A stretch of 64,000 bases of DNA from Ipomoea triloba (GCF_003576645.1 NC_044920.1:4849423-4913422), one strand, 5' to 3'. Shown: positions 1-10,385, numbered from the stretch's first letter. Notes: a model not told the origin generated them from the letters alone. Program-made: numbers and translations.

Positions 1-470
1 GATGGCGGTTAAAATTGACCTCTAGAAAGCTTATGATAGTGTCGATTGGAATTTCTTGGAAGAAACTCTTGAGGGATTCGAGTTCCCGAGAAAGCTCATT
101 GACTTAATCCAATTCTCCCTTAGAGAGTGTGAAATCTCGATCCTTTGGAATGGTGAGCGGCTTCTGGCCTTTATTCCGGGGCGTGACCTGCGTTAGGGAG
201 ATCAATTGGCTCCGTATTTATTCAACCTCATCATGGAAAGGCTGGCATATGAAATCCAAAGAGAGGTAGAGCTAAAAACCTAGAAACCGATCTATATCTC
301 AAGAGGAGGGACTGATATCTCTCATCTATTATTTGCTGATGATCTCATGCTTTTTGGGGAGGCAACAGAACATCAAGCCAAAACGATGATGGATTATCTC
401 AATAGGCTTAACAAGGCATCTAGCTTAAAGGTAAATCTTTCTAAGTCCCAAATTTATGTAAAGTGTTATT
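1..470 (+). pseudogene. LINE reverse transcriptase fragment
   Basis: The plus strand translates to the middle of a plant LINE (non-LTR) reverse transcriptase: a KAYDSVDWNFLEE block, a degraded RQGDQLAPYLF-like block at about 190-225 and the catalytic FADDLMLFGEA block at about 330-365. The frame contains stop codons (near 23 and 195), so it is dead. The fragment enters from outside the window and stops near 470. A separate LINE 5' region starts about 60 bp downstream in the same orientation, so this looks like an older LINE abutting a second insertion. Confidence 0.85.
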
Positions 471-550
471 GTATTGAATAATGTATACATAATTGAATCT
501 GATGAGTGAATATTCTCTCATTAGTTAGCGGCAGCGTGTGGTGGGTTGCG

Positions 551-1579
551 ATGGCTCAGGCATCGCCTGGTCCGATCGATCCTCCGCTGGATGATCAAAT
601 GGAAGATAGTGATCATCAGGTTTGATCAGCCAAACGGTAGTTTGTAGATACGATGGCGTCCTAAAGCACCTTCAACAAGGATGAAGCTTCCCGATCAGAT
701 ACTAATGAATGGGCCTTCGAAGACCCCGAGATTGAATCTGATTTAGAAATGGAAGCGGAAGAGGTTTCAGATGGCAGACCAAGAGTGATGATACAAAAGA
801 AACTTCGAAAAGAGTTGTGCCGTGAGTGGAAACTCGCCATGATCATCAAATACTTGGGCAAGAACATTAGCTATAACATTTTGAACCAGAGGCTTCCTAT
901 TATTTGGGGTTTGCAAGGGCATCTTAGCCTCATTGATATTGGTTATGATTGCTTCGTGGCTCATTTTGATAATATAAACGACTATCTACACGTTTTTCTT
1001 GGTTACGCGGAGATAGGAACCGGAATACAAACCTAGAACGACAAAAATCTCCAAGATAGCGGTTTGGGTTAGAGTGTCGGATATGCCGGTGGAGTATTTT
1101 AGAGATGATATCATCAAACTCATGTTGGAGAATGTGGGAAAACCTCTTAAGTTTGATCGGGCGACGACTTCAGTGTCAAGGGGGCGATTTGTGAGAGCTG
1201 ATGTGGAAGTGGACTTAGACAAACCCTGAGTCTCCGAGGTTTGGGTTAGAAATATAGTTCAACCCATCGAGTACGAAGGCCAGCATGTCGTTTGCTTCAG
1301 ATGCGGCATGGTTGGCCACCAGGAGTAAGGTTGTCCCCTCGGCAAAGCCAAACCTTCTGAAGCAGCCAATATGGACCTTAACGAGACCTCAGTCCGGTAG
1401 TCCCAGAATCTGAGGGGATACAACAGGCGGAATCGCCGTCTCCTACTCCCGTGCATGGTCAAGACAAGAGTCGCTATGGGTCTTGGATGTTTGTGACTAG
1501 GAAGTCAAAGGCGGTTGAGCAGAAAAAACATCAACGCTAGCCCAAGCAGTCCAGCGCTGCTTCGACCAGTCGCGACAAT
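551..1579 (+). pseudogene. LINE ORF1 (DUF4283 / zinc-knuckle), first part
   Basis: LINE ORF1 encodes an RNA-binding chaperone-like protein. From ATG 551 the reading runs through an acidic leader, then a DUF4283-like stretch at about 790-1220 and a CCHC knuckle at about 1293-1335 of the form C-x2-C-x4-H-x4-C (CFRCGMVGHQ). In-frame stops (about 622, 1034, 1228 and 1326) break it. It continues after the solo LTR at about 3291. The family call rests on domain order, not a search. Confidence 0.7.
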
Positions 1580-2120
1580 TAGTTGTTGGGAAACAATTCT
1601 CGAAATACCCAAGAAAATGGACGAAAATAGAAAATCCACTAAAACGAAAAATTACAAGAAAATATAATCCACGAAGGATTACAACAAAAAGAAATACAAG
1701 GAAATTCCAGGAATTTAAACCTACAACAAATGTTAGATAAACCTGGAATACAGGGACGGTGTATAACGGACTTTAGGGTAGTTGTAAGTACTAGTCGAGT
1801 TGCCTCTGTCCTTAAAACCTTATTGACCGCTTCTCGAGGTGCTGGAACGTTGCGGCCTAGGTTTCCCAGGATAAAACGTACTACGATCCGCCGTTTGAGC
1901 ACACAAACTTGGACCCGACGAACGAGAACGTGGGATGAACACAGGTGGCTAGAACGAAGGAGAGTAGAGTTTCGAGGTGGAAAGTATTTCGTGTATATCA
2001 CGTATTACTTGTTCATGTTCATATATAAAATCTGCTGCTCACCTGGAAATATATATATAAGAGATGAAGGATTAATGGCATTCATTCTTGGCATTGTAAC
2101 CTCCACCCACTAACCAAGTA

Positions 2121-2266
2121 TTAACTTTGCCACTAATATGCAATTAACTCTAAAAATAAATATTGGAATTAATCTGATGTTAATTCCATAACATTAACTT
2201 TGCCACTAATATGCAATTAACTCTAAAAATAAATATTGGAATTAATCTGATGTTAATTCCATAACA
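2121..2266. repeat. Two tandem copies of a 73-bp unit
   Basis: The unit beginning TTAACTTTGCCACTAATATG occurs at 2121-2193 and again at 2194-2266, essentially identical. It lies inside the solo LTR and is a recent local duplication. Confidence 0.9.
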
Positions 2267-2398
2267 TATTGAGTTAATCATTTGAACGGTCACATTGGAA
2301 GTGAACCGTCTTGGCCAAAGTCTCTTGCGAGAGGCTATTGCAGTTACGCGCGGAAGATCGCCTTCGAGAGGTGACTCAGAGCTACGATTGATCGACTT

Positions 2399-2800
2399 GT
2401 GCGACCAGGAGACCACCGCTATCGCAAGCATAACCGCACGAGACATCAAGTGATGTCTCGAACTGCCGTGCCGCGAGACTATGTCTCGCGCGCTGCCGCT
2501 CGAGACATCGGAGGCGTAACCGCACGAGATCGCAAGCATAACCGCACGAGACATCAAGTGATGTCTCGAACTGCCGTGCCGCGAGACTATGTCTCGCGCG
2601 CTGCCGCTCGAGACATCGGAGGCGTAGACTATGTCTCGCGCGCTGCCGCTCGAGACATCGGAGGCGTAACCGCACGAGAGCGCGCTGCCGCTCGAGACAT
2701 CGGAGGCGTAACCGCACGAGACATCAAGTGATGTCTCGAACTGCCGTGCCGCGAGACTATGTCTCGCGCGCTGCCGCTCGAGACATCGGAGGCTGTGGAC
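2399..2800. repeat. GC-rich palindrome array in the solo LTR
   Basis: A higher-order repeat alternates two near-perfect palindromes. One has 10-nt arms CGAGACATCA/TGATGTCTCG with loop AG, at 2439-2460, 2547-2568 and 2717-2738. The other has 7-nt arms GCGAGAC/GTCTCGC with loop TAT, at 2473-2489, about 2581-2597 and 2751-2767, with a partial copy near 2625. Between them sits a block GCTGCCGCTCGAGACATCGG. The region is much richer in GC and CpG than its surroundings. It is open in two frames on the minus strand and one on the plus, but those readings are repetitive and I do not consider them coding. Confidence 0.85.
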
Positions 2801-3290
2801 TGAGATGGTCGTTCGGATTTTTGGCATAACTAACTTAGCCCGCAAGGCCAGTTAATTTTCCGGACGACATTCGTGCCCGCAGGTGCCGGCGCACACAAGT
2901 TTAAGCCTTTCGAACTCATTTTGAGATTTGATTTGCACCACCCCCCCCTTTGCGCGCGAGAGAGAGCATCTATGCTATACAAGTTAATTAGTCATAAAAT
3001 GACTCTTGTATATATAGTGGGTGAAATCTTCTTCCCAAACCAATGTCGGACAAATGCTTTTCCTTAAAGCTTTTCCCACATTTTTCCATCTCAATGGGTC
3101 TACTTTGAGAACCAATTTCTCATTCACCCATTATCCATTTTGAGCGTATAATATATCGATCTCTTCGTCTCACTACGAAGAATCCGAATCCACTTTAACT
3201 CGACCCAAATCGGATGTGGACTCTACATATATTTATACCACAAAATGGCCACTTAAAATGCCATTTATTGCCATTTTTTCCAACATTAGT

Positions 3291-3600
3291 TAGAGGTTTT
3301 GGCGAATGATCGGAACCATGATGAAGCTAACCGTATCATCAAGGATAAGGTAAAGTCGAGGGTGGAACCCGATGAGGGTTCCAATGGTAAGTCACCTTCT
3401 TCAAGGAATGCTCCTGGAACTGCCAACCGCCAACCCAGGTTTTGGCTACCCGGAATAGCTTTGGTAATCGTCATGCTCCTAAGTTGAATAATAGGGTCGT
3501 GGTAGAACCCAGGCGACTTATGGGGTAAAGGTAGGGGTTCCGGTAAGGGTGGTCTTACTGGGTTGCGGAATACTCAACTGCTGTGGATTGGCGTGGACAG
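3291..3600 (+). pseudogene. LINE ORF1, C-terminal remainder
   Basis: Directly after the right TSD of the solo LTR the ORF1-like reading resumes (residues like ANDRNHDEANRIIKDK), a basic low-complexity C-terminus typical of plant LINE ORF1. It ends in stops before the poly-C run at 3707-3722. Its position between the knuckle domain and the ORF2 endonuclease supports the assignment. Confidence 0.55.
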
Positions 3601-3706
3601 GTGGAACACTAAGGTGTGTTCCAGTTTGGTGGCTCTCATCGAGATTCCACAGAGTTACTGGCGAGAGCCCTAACCACCCTGGTTTGGGCTCGACTTCTTG
3701 TTAACT

Positions 3707-3722
3707 CCCCCCCCCCCCCCCC
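3707..3722 (+). repeat. Poly-C run
   Basis: Sixteen consecutive C residues lie between the LINE ORF1 remnant and the ORF2 endonuclease start. Such runs are unstable and prone to sequencing error. Confidence 0.95.
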
Positions 3723-3743
3723 TCATGTCGACTGCTTATCCAT

Positions 3744-4107
3744 AAAGATCATCTCGTGGAACTGTAGGGGCATTGTCAATGGCTGTGTTAGGAAGCACAT
3801 GAAAGAACATCTGACCACGTCCAAGGTTGATGCCCTTTATTTTTTTTTAGATTCGCTGTGCTAGGGCGGAAAAAATGATTGAGTTGGCATCCATGTTGGG
3901 TTATACCAATCATTTTATTATGGACTCTCTCGGTTTCACGGGAAGGCTTCTCCTTTTTCTGAAGCAAGGTCACATAGACCTTCAGATTGTGAGTCATAAT
4001 TCTCAAGCCATTCATGCTAAAGTAAAACAACGACCAGAGGAGTGCTTCATTACTTTTGCTTATGTTAGACCTAACATTTTAGCTAAGTGCAGGTTCTGGG
4101 ATTATTG
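3744..4107 (+). pseudogene. LINE ORF2 endonuclease, N-terminal part
   Basis: The start of the ORF2 apurinic-type endonuclease is readable as IISWNCRGI (about 3749-3775), the canonical first beta-strand of plant L1-type endonucleases. DALYFFLDS and AYVRPNILAKCRFWDYCN follow. Frameshifts and stops occur near 3860. The reading is cut at the left TSD of the Harbinger element and resumes at 7977. Confidence 0.75.
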
Positions 4108-4578
4108 TAATGGGCTGTTTGGTTCACGGAATAGGTAGGGAATGGCATAGCATTCCCAGTAATAACCTATTCCGTTGTTTGGTTCGCATTTGTATTCCCA
4201 GGAACATTGTTCCTGGAAATGAGCTATTACCCTTGCAAGGGTAATAACAATTACTAGGACCCCCTTGGTATTAACCTATTTTTGACCTCTCAGGAATAGG
4301 TATTTTATTATAATTTCTTTCTTACCCTTTTTTAAACCTAAAATTTTTTACGCTCACTTTTTATAGATTGAATTCATCGCCTCACCTCTCTCTGTCGCAT
4401 CACCTAAACCTAAAACTCATCGCATCACCTCTCTCTGTCATCGCACGCATCTCACCTTCGCCATTGCAGATTGAATTCTTCTTCTAAGGTATTTTTCTGA
4501 TCTTCTTTGTTTTTACGAATTATTATTTTAATTATATAATAATTATTGCGGCTGCGGCACCACGCCGCAGCCGCAACA

Positions 4579-4579
<1 letters not shown>

Positions 4580-4644
<65 letters not shown>

Positions 4645-4648
4645 TTAN

Positions 4649-4684
<36 letters not shown>
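4580..4684. repeat. (TA)n microsatellite with an ambiguous base
   Basis: A long TA dinucleotide run is interrupted by 'agttttanta'. The N is at 4648, so the array length is uncertain and probably reflects an assembly join. Confidence 0.95.
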
Positions 4685-4689
<5 letters not shown>

Positions 4690-4776
4690 TCTAGGGTTTA
4701 GTTTTATATTTTTGTGATGTATATATGTGTTGTTTTATATTTTTTATTGTAATTTGTATGTGAATATATGTATTTT

Positions 4777-4981
4777 TGATATATTATTTGTGAGTTATTG
4801 TTTTATAGTTTTGAGTAGTGTAAGGTTTGAATTTAATTTGCAGTTATGGTTCATTTGCGTTTAATAACTTGTACTGAANTTGATATATTATTTGTGAGTT
4901 ATTGTTTTATAGTTTTGAGTAGTGTAAGGTTTGAATTTAATTTGCTGTTATGGCTCGTTTGCGTTTAATAACTCGTACTGA
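4777..4981. repeat. 102-bp direct duplication around a single N
   Basis: 4777-4878 and 4880-4981 are nearly identical (TGATATATTATTTGTGAGTT onward) and are separated by one N at 4879. The copies differ at only a few bases. This is the signature of two contig ends overlapping but not merged, rather than a biological duplication. It lies just 5' of and over the transposase start. Confidence 0.85.
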
Positions 4982-6249
4982 AAGAAGGAAAAGATGTGTA
5001 GCTGTATTGCGTATATGGTTGGATATGTGTGCTTATAATGATGTATTGCGTATAAGGTTTGAATTTGCTGTAGCTGTATTTATAATGATGATGTCTATTT
5101 TGACAATTTTGTGTTCTAATAGAAAACGAATGAAATCTTATATTATTAATGCTTTAGGGTCTCGAGAATATACGTTACGAATAATCTATTCTTGTGATGA
5201 AAATGCATATCTCAACTTAGGATGAATAGACATGCTTTTGTAAAGTTATGTACAATGTTACAAACTATAGGAGGGTTAAGGCCAACAAGAAATATGCTTG
5301 TTGATGAGCAAGTAGCAATAGTTTTACATATTATTGCTCGTCATATAAAAAGTATGATCATTCAAAATAATTTTCAAAGGTCAGGTGAAACTATTAGTCG
5401 ATACTTTAATATAGTATTAAATGCTGTTTTGAAACTCCGAAATCATTTATTCAAAGATCCTGAACCAGTTCCAGCTACATCAACAGATCATAGATGGAAA
5501 TGTTTTAAGGTACTTAAACCTATCCCCTACACTTGATTTCTAACAAATAACTACAATGTGAATATATATTTAATAATATTTGATATAATTTCTAGAATTG
5601 TCTAGGCGCTTTAGATGGAACATTCATTACAATAAAAGTGCCATCAGAAGATAAACCTAGATATCGATCTCGAAAGGGTGAAATTGCAACAAATGTATTA
5701 GGTGTATGTACACCTAATATGCAATTTGTATGTTCTTCCGGGATGGGAAGGATCTGTAGCAGACAGTAGAGTTCTTCGGGATGCATTATCCAGAAGGCAT
5801 CCACTTAAGGTCCCTAATAGTAAGTATTATAATATTCAATTTCAAATATGATGTAATATAATATGCATTCTCATTATACTATAAAATTATGTTTATAGGT
5901 TGTTACTACTATTTAGTTGACGGAGGATATGCTAATAGTGAGACATGCAGCTGCTCGCAATGTCATAGAACGGATATTTGGTTTATTAAAAATGAGATGG
6001 GCTATACTTAGAAGCCCATCATTTTATCCTGTTAGAATACATAACAGAATTATACTTGCATGTTGTTTGCTGCATAACTTTATTAGAAATGAGATAAATG
6101 TTGATCCTATGGAAGATGAATTGGTACAAGGTAACGGAATAAATGAAGATGATGATATTGCACAAATAGAGCCTTCAGAAGTTTGGAATAATTGTAGGAC
6201 AGAATTAGCAAATGACATGTTCAATGAATGGATAGCATCTAGAAATTAA
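4950..6249 (+). pseudogene. Harbinger DDE transposase, inactivated
   Basis: Homologous to plant PIF/Harbinger transposases, which cut and rejoin transposon ends with a DDE triad. Visible parts: an N-terminal region (from 4950), NRHAFVKLCTML and GETISRYFNIVLNAVLKL (5222-5509), an intron 5510-5595, and the first catalytic Asp in [11 protein letters not shown] (5596 on). The second Asp lies in [13 protein letters not shown] (about 5736-5775). A second intron spans 5820-5898, then YYYLVDGGYAN. The catalytic Glu lies in HAAARNVIERIFGLLKMRWAIL (about 5947-6012). Breaks: a one-base frameshift at about 5222 (stop overlapping ATG), another near 5732, and a deletion plus frameshift near 5930 that removes the usual FLAPYRG..YHL block before the Glu helix. 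It cannot encode a full enzyme. Confidence 0.88.
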
Positions 6250-6266
6250 GGACATGTGCATTGATA

Positions 6267-6345
6267 TTTTTTGTTTTTTGTTTTTTTTTTTGTTTTCTTG
6301 TTTTTGTTTTTGTTTTTGTTTTTTTGTTTTTGTTTTTGTTTTTTT
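6267..6345 (+). repeat. T-rich (GTTTTT)n low-complexity tract
   Basis: Runs of T broken by G lie between the two Harbinger genes, probably in the 3' region of the transposase transcript. Confidence 0.85.
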
Positions 6346-6405
6346 GTAATGTGGTTTATAAACAATGTTATGTCTTTAATAAATGTATTTCATTTGTAGT
6401 TAAAA

Positions 6406-7427
6406 ATGTCTTCTGACCCTACATCTGCAACCATTGGCTCTCAAAGTGCTACTAAGCAAACAAAAAGAAAGTGGACACCCGAAGAAGACATTATATTAGT
6501 GTCTTGTTTGACCGAAATGCATAATGTAGGGAAATATAATTCGGATACAGGGTTTAAGACAGGTTATTTAATAGAACTTGAAAGAATGATTTTGGAAAAA
6601 ATACCAAATACTACCATAAAAGCTAAGCCGCATATTGAGAGTAGAATTAAAACTTTGAAAAAAGAATGGGGCATTATTCATGATATGGTGCAAGGTAAAG
6701 ACACTAGTGAGTTCGGTTGGAATGAGCACATGCACATGGTTTATGCTGAAGATGCAATTTGGGATTCATACTTAATTGTAAGTATTTACCATTTGTTTTA
6801 CTTACATTTATTTTTATTAATGTATACGTACTAATAATTTATTTTATATGTTTATTGTAGAGTCATAAAGAAGCTACACCTTTTAGAACAAGAAGCTTTA
6901 GGTTTTATAATGAGTTATCTGCAATATATTCTAAAGATCGTGCAACTGGAAAAGATGCACAGATAGCGGATGATGTAGTTGAAGAAATACAAGTTGAAGA
7001 ACAAAATGATATAAGAGTTGATACAGATAATAGTGCATTTGTTGGTTTGGATGATTTTGATTTCATGAGTACACAGGTTGAGCCACAAAATGATGGAAGA
7101 AAAATAAGCAATTCAAGTAAGAGAAAAAAGAGTAATGATGAAGCTATCGAGATATGTGCTGAGAGTATGCTTAATGCTGCGAAGCTAATAAGCAATACAA
7201 TGCCAGAAGTTGGTAAGAACTTGTCTGATGGCCTTCAATATGATCGTGATATGGATATGTTTCAGAAGCTTGATCGTGTATTACAAGAGGTCGAAGGTTT
7301 GACTTTAGATGAAATGGACCTTGTTTCGTTAAAGCTCACTGATCATCCTAATAAAGTCGCTTTTTTCCTCAGTCTTGATCCTGATCGAAGACTACAGTGG
7401 ATCAGAAGATTTCTTGCTGGCCATTAA
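6406..7427 (+). CDS. Harbinger Myb/SANT-like accessory protein
   Basis: This is the second gene of PIF/Harbinger elements, a Myb/SANT-like (Myb_DNA-bind_3 type) protein that in characterised elements binds DNA and helps bring the transposase to the nucleus and the ends. Exon 1 is 6406-6777 and exon 2 is 6861-7427, with a GTAAGT..TTGTAG intron. Joining them keeps frame and gives about 312 aa with no stop. Residues 21-120 form the trihelix-like domain (KRKWTPEEDIILVSCL, then IESRIKTLKKEW). A basic patch (SSKRKKS) lies about residue 207, and the tail LMD..LTDHPNKVAFFLSLDPDRRLQWIRRFL matches the usual end of these proteins. The transposase beside it is ruined, so this ORF may be recent or used in trans by related elements. 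Confidence 0.85.
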
Positions 7428-7726
7428 TCATTATTCATATTTATATTTTATAAACATTGCAACTATCATTGAATTGTTTTCAGTATTTTGTTTAAAACAA
7501 CTTATGTTATTCTTCTTCTAGATATTAATAAATGTTCTTATAATATATTGATTAGCAGTCTTATATGAAAATTATTTGAATTTTAATTCATACATAAATT
7601 CCATCATGTATACACATTCTTGAATAATTGATGATCCAAATCTAACGTAGTTTAAAATCACATAAGTCAAAACTCAAAAGGATTCAATAATGAACAGTCT
7701 TGAAAGAATATTAGATTCCATTACAC

Positions 7727-7766
<40 letters not shown>
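7727..7766 (+). repeat. (AAT)n microsatellite
   Basis: About 13 AAT/TAA triplets lie within the 3' part of the Harbinger element. The short ORF reading poly-Asn across it is not a gene. Confidence 0.9.
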
Positions 7767-7768
<2 letters not shown>

Positions 7769-7976
7769 TCGTACAAGGGCATTTATGTCTTTTAAATATA
7801 TATTCCATTTCTATTCCTTCCGCAAACCAAACGCTGGAATACAATTCCCAAGTCTATTCCTTCCGCGAACCAAACGCTTGAATACAATTCATATTCTATT
7901 CCTTACCTATTTCATTCCTTATGGAATAGTATTCCTATTCCCTTAAAATTCATTCCGTGAACCAAATGTGATGTAA

Positions 7977-8455
7977 GTCATTTGCTAATTCCATTCAGGG
8001 GCGTTGGATTGTCCTAGGAGACCTCAACGATATCGCGACTAGTGAGGAGCAATGGGGTAGCGCTACTATCAATACCAACCACCTTCATAGGTTTGTTGAG
8101 GCCTTTAGTGACTGCGACCTTTTTTACCCGGGCACTTCCTGGTCTAAGTTTACTTCGTATCGCGGGGAAGAGAGTGATACATTTGTAGAGATTGGATAGG
8201 GTCCTATGGAATATCAAAACCCATCTGATGTTTCCGGAAGCTAAAGTGGCAGTTTTTCCTCGCTTATTTTCAAACCATAATCCCATCATTTTTATTGAGA
8301 GGCAGGGAGCCCCCGGGATAGAACCTGTTAACAAGGACTTTAGAAATAACTTTGAAATCCACGTTAAGAAGAGTGATTGGTCTAAAGTCCGCCGCCAACT
8401 CAGGGATCTCTTTTTTCGGGATGAGAGTCATGAACGCCTATAGAAAGGATTTTTT
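7977..8455 (+). pseudogene. LINE ORF2 endonuclease, second part
   Basis: Just right of the Harbinger element the endonuclease resumes with GRWIVLGDLNDI (the GDFN catalytic block) followed by EEQWG, CDLFYPG and later LDRVLWN and FSNHNPI, the S/D-H-x-P type C-terminal block. The order matches L1-type endonuclease. One frame change falls near 8190. The similarity fades at about 8455, before any RT. Confidence 0.75.
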
Positions 8456-8580
8456 GACAATCCCACATTCCAAAGCTCGGTTAACCATACATGTCAATGC
8501 ATGACCAACCTCTCTCGAAAAAGTTTGATAAAAGACTGTCGGAATCCCATCAGGACCTAGATTCCCATACTTTTTCATGC
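8455..8580 (-). pseudogene. Inverted LINE reverse transcriptase scrap
   Basis: The minus strand reads GPDGIPTVFYQTF then EVGHALTCMV, the N-terminal RT block (PGPDG..FYQ..W..VG) of plant LINEs. It lies head-to-head with the plus-strand endonuclease remnant ending at 8455. It may be the inverted continuation of that LINE or a separate fragment. Confidence 0.6.
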
Positions 8581-9145
8581 TTTCATGTCGCCAAATGTAC
8601 CTTTTTTCACTTCTTAAAGTGAGGCCCTACGAATAGGCTAGCGGCCTGAGATCGTGAAATTGTGTGAGACTCCGCAATTGGGACCATAATCTCGACACCA
8701 ACCGTATCGAAATATGAGTTATTTCAGAATGCTTGAAAAGAGGCAATTTGAGACCGAGAAGAAGGCAGCAGCCGCTCAAGCTAAGCTCAACAACATGCTT
8801 ATGCGAACTTGAGTGGTGTGCTACAAGGAGATGATATAGACAGAGGATCATAGCCCGGTTTGAAAGTAATAATAGAAGTTCTTGGGCAGTAGAATGGTTT
8901 GTTGTTCAAGCCAAAACCAGGCAGGATATATGATGGTTATCAAATATATGGCTTTGGTAGCATAAGCAAAATAATAGACTCTCTGAATGAGAAGGTATTT
9001 GCACAAATTGAGGATAAATGGTCTCCCATGTATCTTGAGCTTCTTTTGGAGTTACAAAAAGGCAATGATAAAGAAAGAAAGTTTATAAGTTTTTTTTAAT
9101 TATATATTTAGATAATATATAAAACTACTACTCCAAATCGTAGCA
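8581..9145. other. Unrecognised, TE-derived looking segment
   Basis: I see short open stretches on the plus strand only (8735-8810, reading ETEKKAAAAQAKLNNML; 8899-9099, reading [20 protein letters not shown]). A partly similar string (TTGGAGTTACA...GATAAAG.AAGAAAGTTT) recurs at about 18017-18090, so the 3' part may belong to a dispersed repeat. No family is recognised. Confidence 0.4.
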
Positions 9146-9540
9146 GTTTTTTTTAAGTGAATCAAAAGGTTAGCAATACACGAGGAGGAATAGTGTTTGA
9201 GCACCTGGACTAGACTGAGAGTCTGTAGTCCTCGCCATGGCATGAGCTACATGGTTTGTTAATCGATTAACATGTCTACTCATAATACTATTCAAAGAAT
9301 GAAAAAGGTACCTGCTTATAGTAGCAACAAAACCATTATAACATTAATCCTCAATGTTACGAATGAGACTATTACAAACATACGAACAATCAGACTCGAA
9401 TGGTATGATCACGTTCTTTGTTTTTCAACCAAGAAAGACCAGAGCTTCTTTACATGTAAGAGTTTTGGTGGGGTTGGAATCTTGAGTGCAGTTAAGAAAA
9501 TCATTATGGGCAAAAACATTGAGTAATTGACGTTCCTCAT
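9146..9540 (-). pseudogene. LINE 3' end with RNase H remnant
   Basis: On the minus strand this reads the RVT_3-type RNase H found at the C-terminus of plant LINE ORF2: KEALVFL, FESDCSYV and NHVAHAMAR in the right order. It has stops and is followed at lower coordinates by an A-rich end (T run at 9148-9155). It is a 5'-truncated LINE. Confidence 0.6.
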
Positions 9541-9888
9541 TCTGAATAATAGCTCCCTATGTTGCCTTGTTTAAACAATTAAACTTGACCTTGCGCTCTT
9601 GCAAGAGGAAGAATTGTAGTCGTGTTTATTTATTCTTTAACATGTAATTTTTTATTTTGTGGTAACTAAGTTGATAAATGCAAAAACATAAAAACAAACA
9701 TCTTTATAAACTTTATATGTATTTATATTTAAATAGGTATGGTATACTATACATATTGTAATTTAAGATCTTAAAATAAAACTATACTATAAATTGTGAG
9801 TTTTTTCTAATATAATTATACAAAAGAAAACAAAACTAAAAAAAATAAAAAAAAATAAAAGAAAATATGTGAAAAATTAAAATATATT
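9541..9888. other. AT-rich intergenic sequence
   Basis: No gene or recognisable element is seen, only AT-rich sequence with A-runs at 9825-9880 up to the copia LTR. Confidence 0.6.
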
Positions 9889-10385
9889 TGTTGGACTTTT
9901 TGATGTATGCACGATGCAGGTTTATGAACCTTGTATAAAGTTACTGTAGGATGAGCTGAGAGCACGAGAGGAATTATGGAGTATGGACAGTCTGTGTCGA
10001 GTTTAGAACACTACCTTAAAAGAATTTATACCGGGGTAATCTTTATGCTTTCGATAGGTACACACAGAATCACAGGACAAAACCTGTTTCAAAATATGTA
10101 TTGACTAAGACGTATAGCGAGGAAGAAACTTAAAGCAAAGGAAGAAAGTGTTTAGTGAGTGATCCTCTTAGCACTGATAAGGTCTGTTTATATACTAGCA
10201 GATATAACAGGCCTCCCTTGTGACAGCCACAAAATGCAGGAAAAGAAGGGCATGAAGCCACGTCCTTGATCACATATTCTTGATGCGCATGAAATGCTTA
10301 GCAAATGTGTGGACAAGGTGAAAAGGTCAACCACAAAAATAGGGTGTAGAAGATTATGAGCCTTAACCTCTTACGTTTCTCAACA
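9889..10385 (-). repeat. Copia 3' LTR
   Basis: In plus coordinates it starts TGTTGGACTTTTTGATG and ends TTTCTCAACA, giving TG/CA ends. It aligns over its whole length with 15309-15790. Confidence 0.92.

Larger units (their letters stand above)
1584..3285 (+). mobile_element. Solo LTR, 1702 bp, TSD TTAGT
   Basis: The segment starts TGTTGGGAAAC and ends TTTTTTCCAACA, a short inverted terminal repeat with TG/CA ends. It is flanked by TTAGT at 1579-1583 and 3286-3290. No PBS, PPT or coding region is present, so it is read as a solo LTR left by recombination. A TATA-like TATATATAG near 3009 suggests plus orientation. It carries two internal repeat systems (2121-2266 and about 2399-2800). It interrupts LINE ORF1 and so is younger than the LINE. 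Confidence 0.75.
4111..7973 (+). mobile_element. PIF/Harbinger DNA transposon, TSD TAA
   Basis: The ends are inverted: the left end contains TTTGGTTCACGGAAT and the right end ATTCCGTGAACCAAA. TAA flanks the element at 4108-4110 and 7974-7976, the 3-bp TSD typical of PIF/Harbinger. Sub-terminal repeats of 'attcc..ggaatag' type fill both ends (4135-4330, 7800-7950). It carries the two genes of the superfamily, a DDE transposase (broken) and a Myb/SANT-like protein (open). Length is 3863 bp. It sits inside LINE ORF2. Confidence 0.9.
530..8455 (+). mobile_element. Decayed LINE split by two later insertions
   Basis: One LINE can be followed across three pieces: 530-1583, 3286-4110 and 7974-8455. 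It has a 5' leader, ORF1 (start ATG at 551; DUF4283-like domain and CCHC knuckle) and the N-terminal endonuclease of ORF2. The gaps are a solo LTR (1584-3285) and a PIF/Harbinger element (4111-7973), each flanked by a target-site duplication. Removing them restores continuous LINE similarity. The RT and 3' end are not joined to it in this window. Stops and frameshifts throughout show it is inactive. Confidence 0.8.

Noticed and set aside
2180..2845. Long ORFs (221, 111 and 110 codons) on both strands over the palindrome array
   Set aside because: They are repetitive translations of the tandem palindromes with no protein-like composition.
7690..7881. ORF with poly-Asn
   Set aside because: It is the AAT microsatellite inside the Harbinger element.
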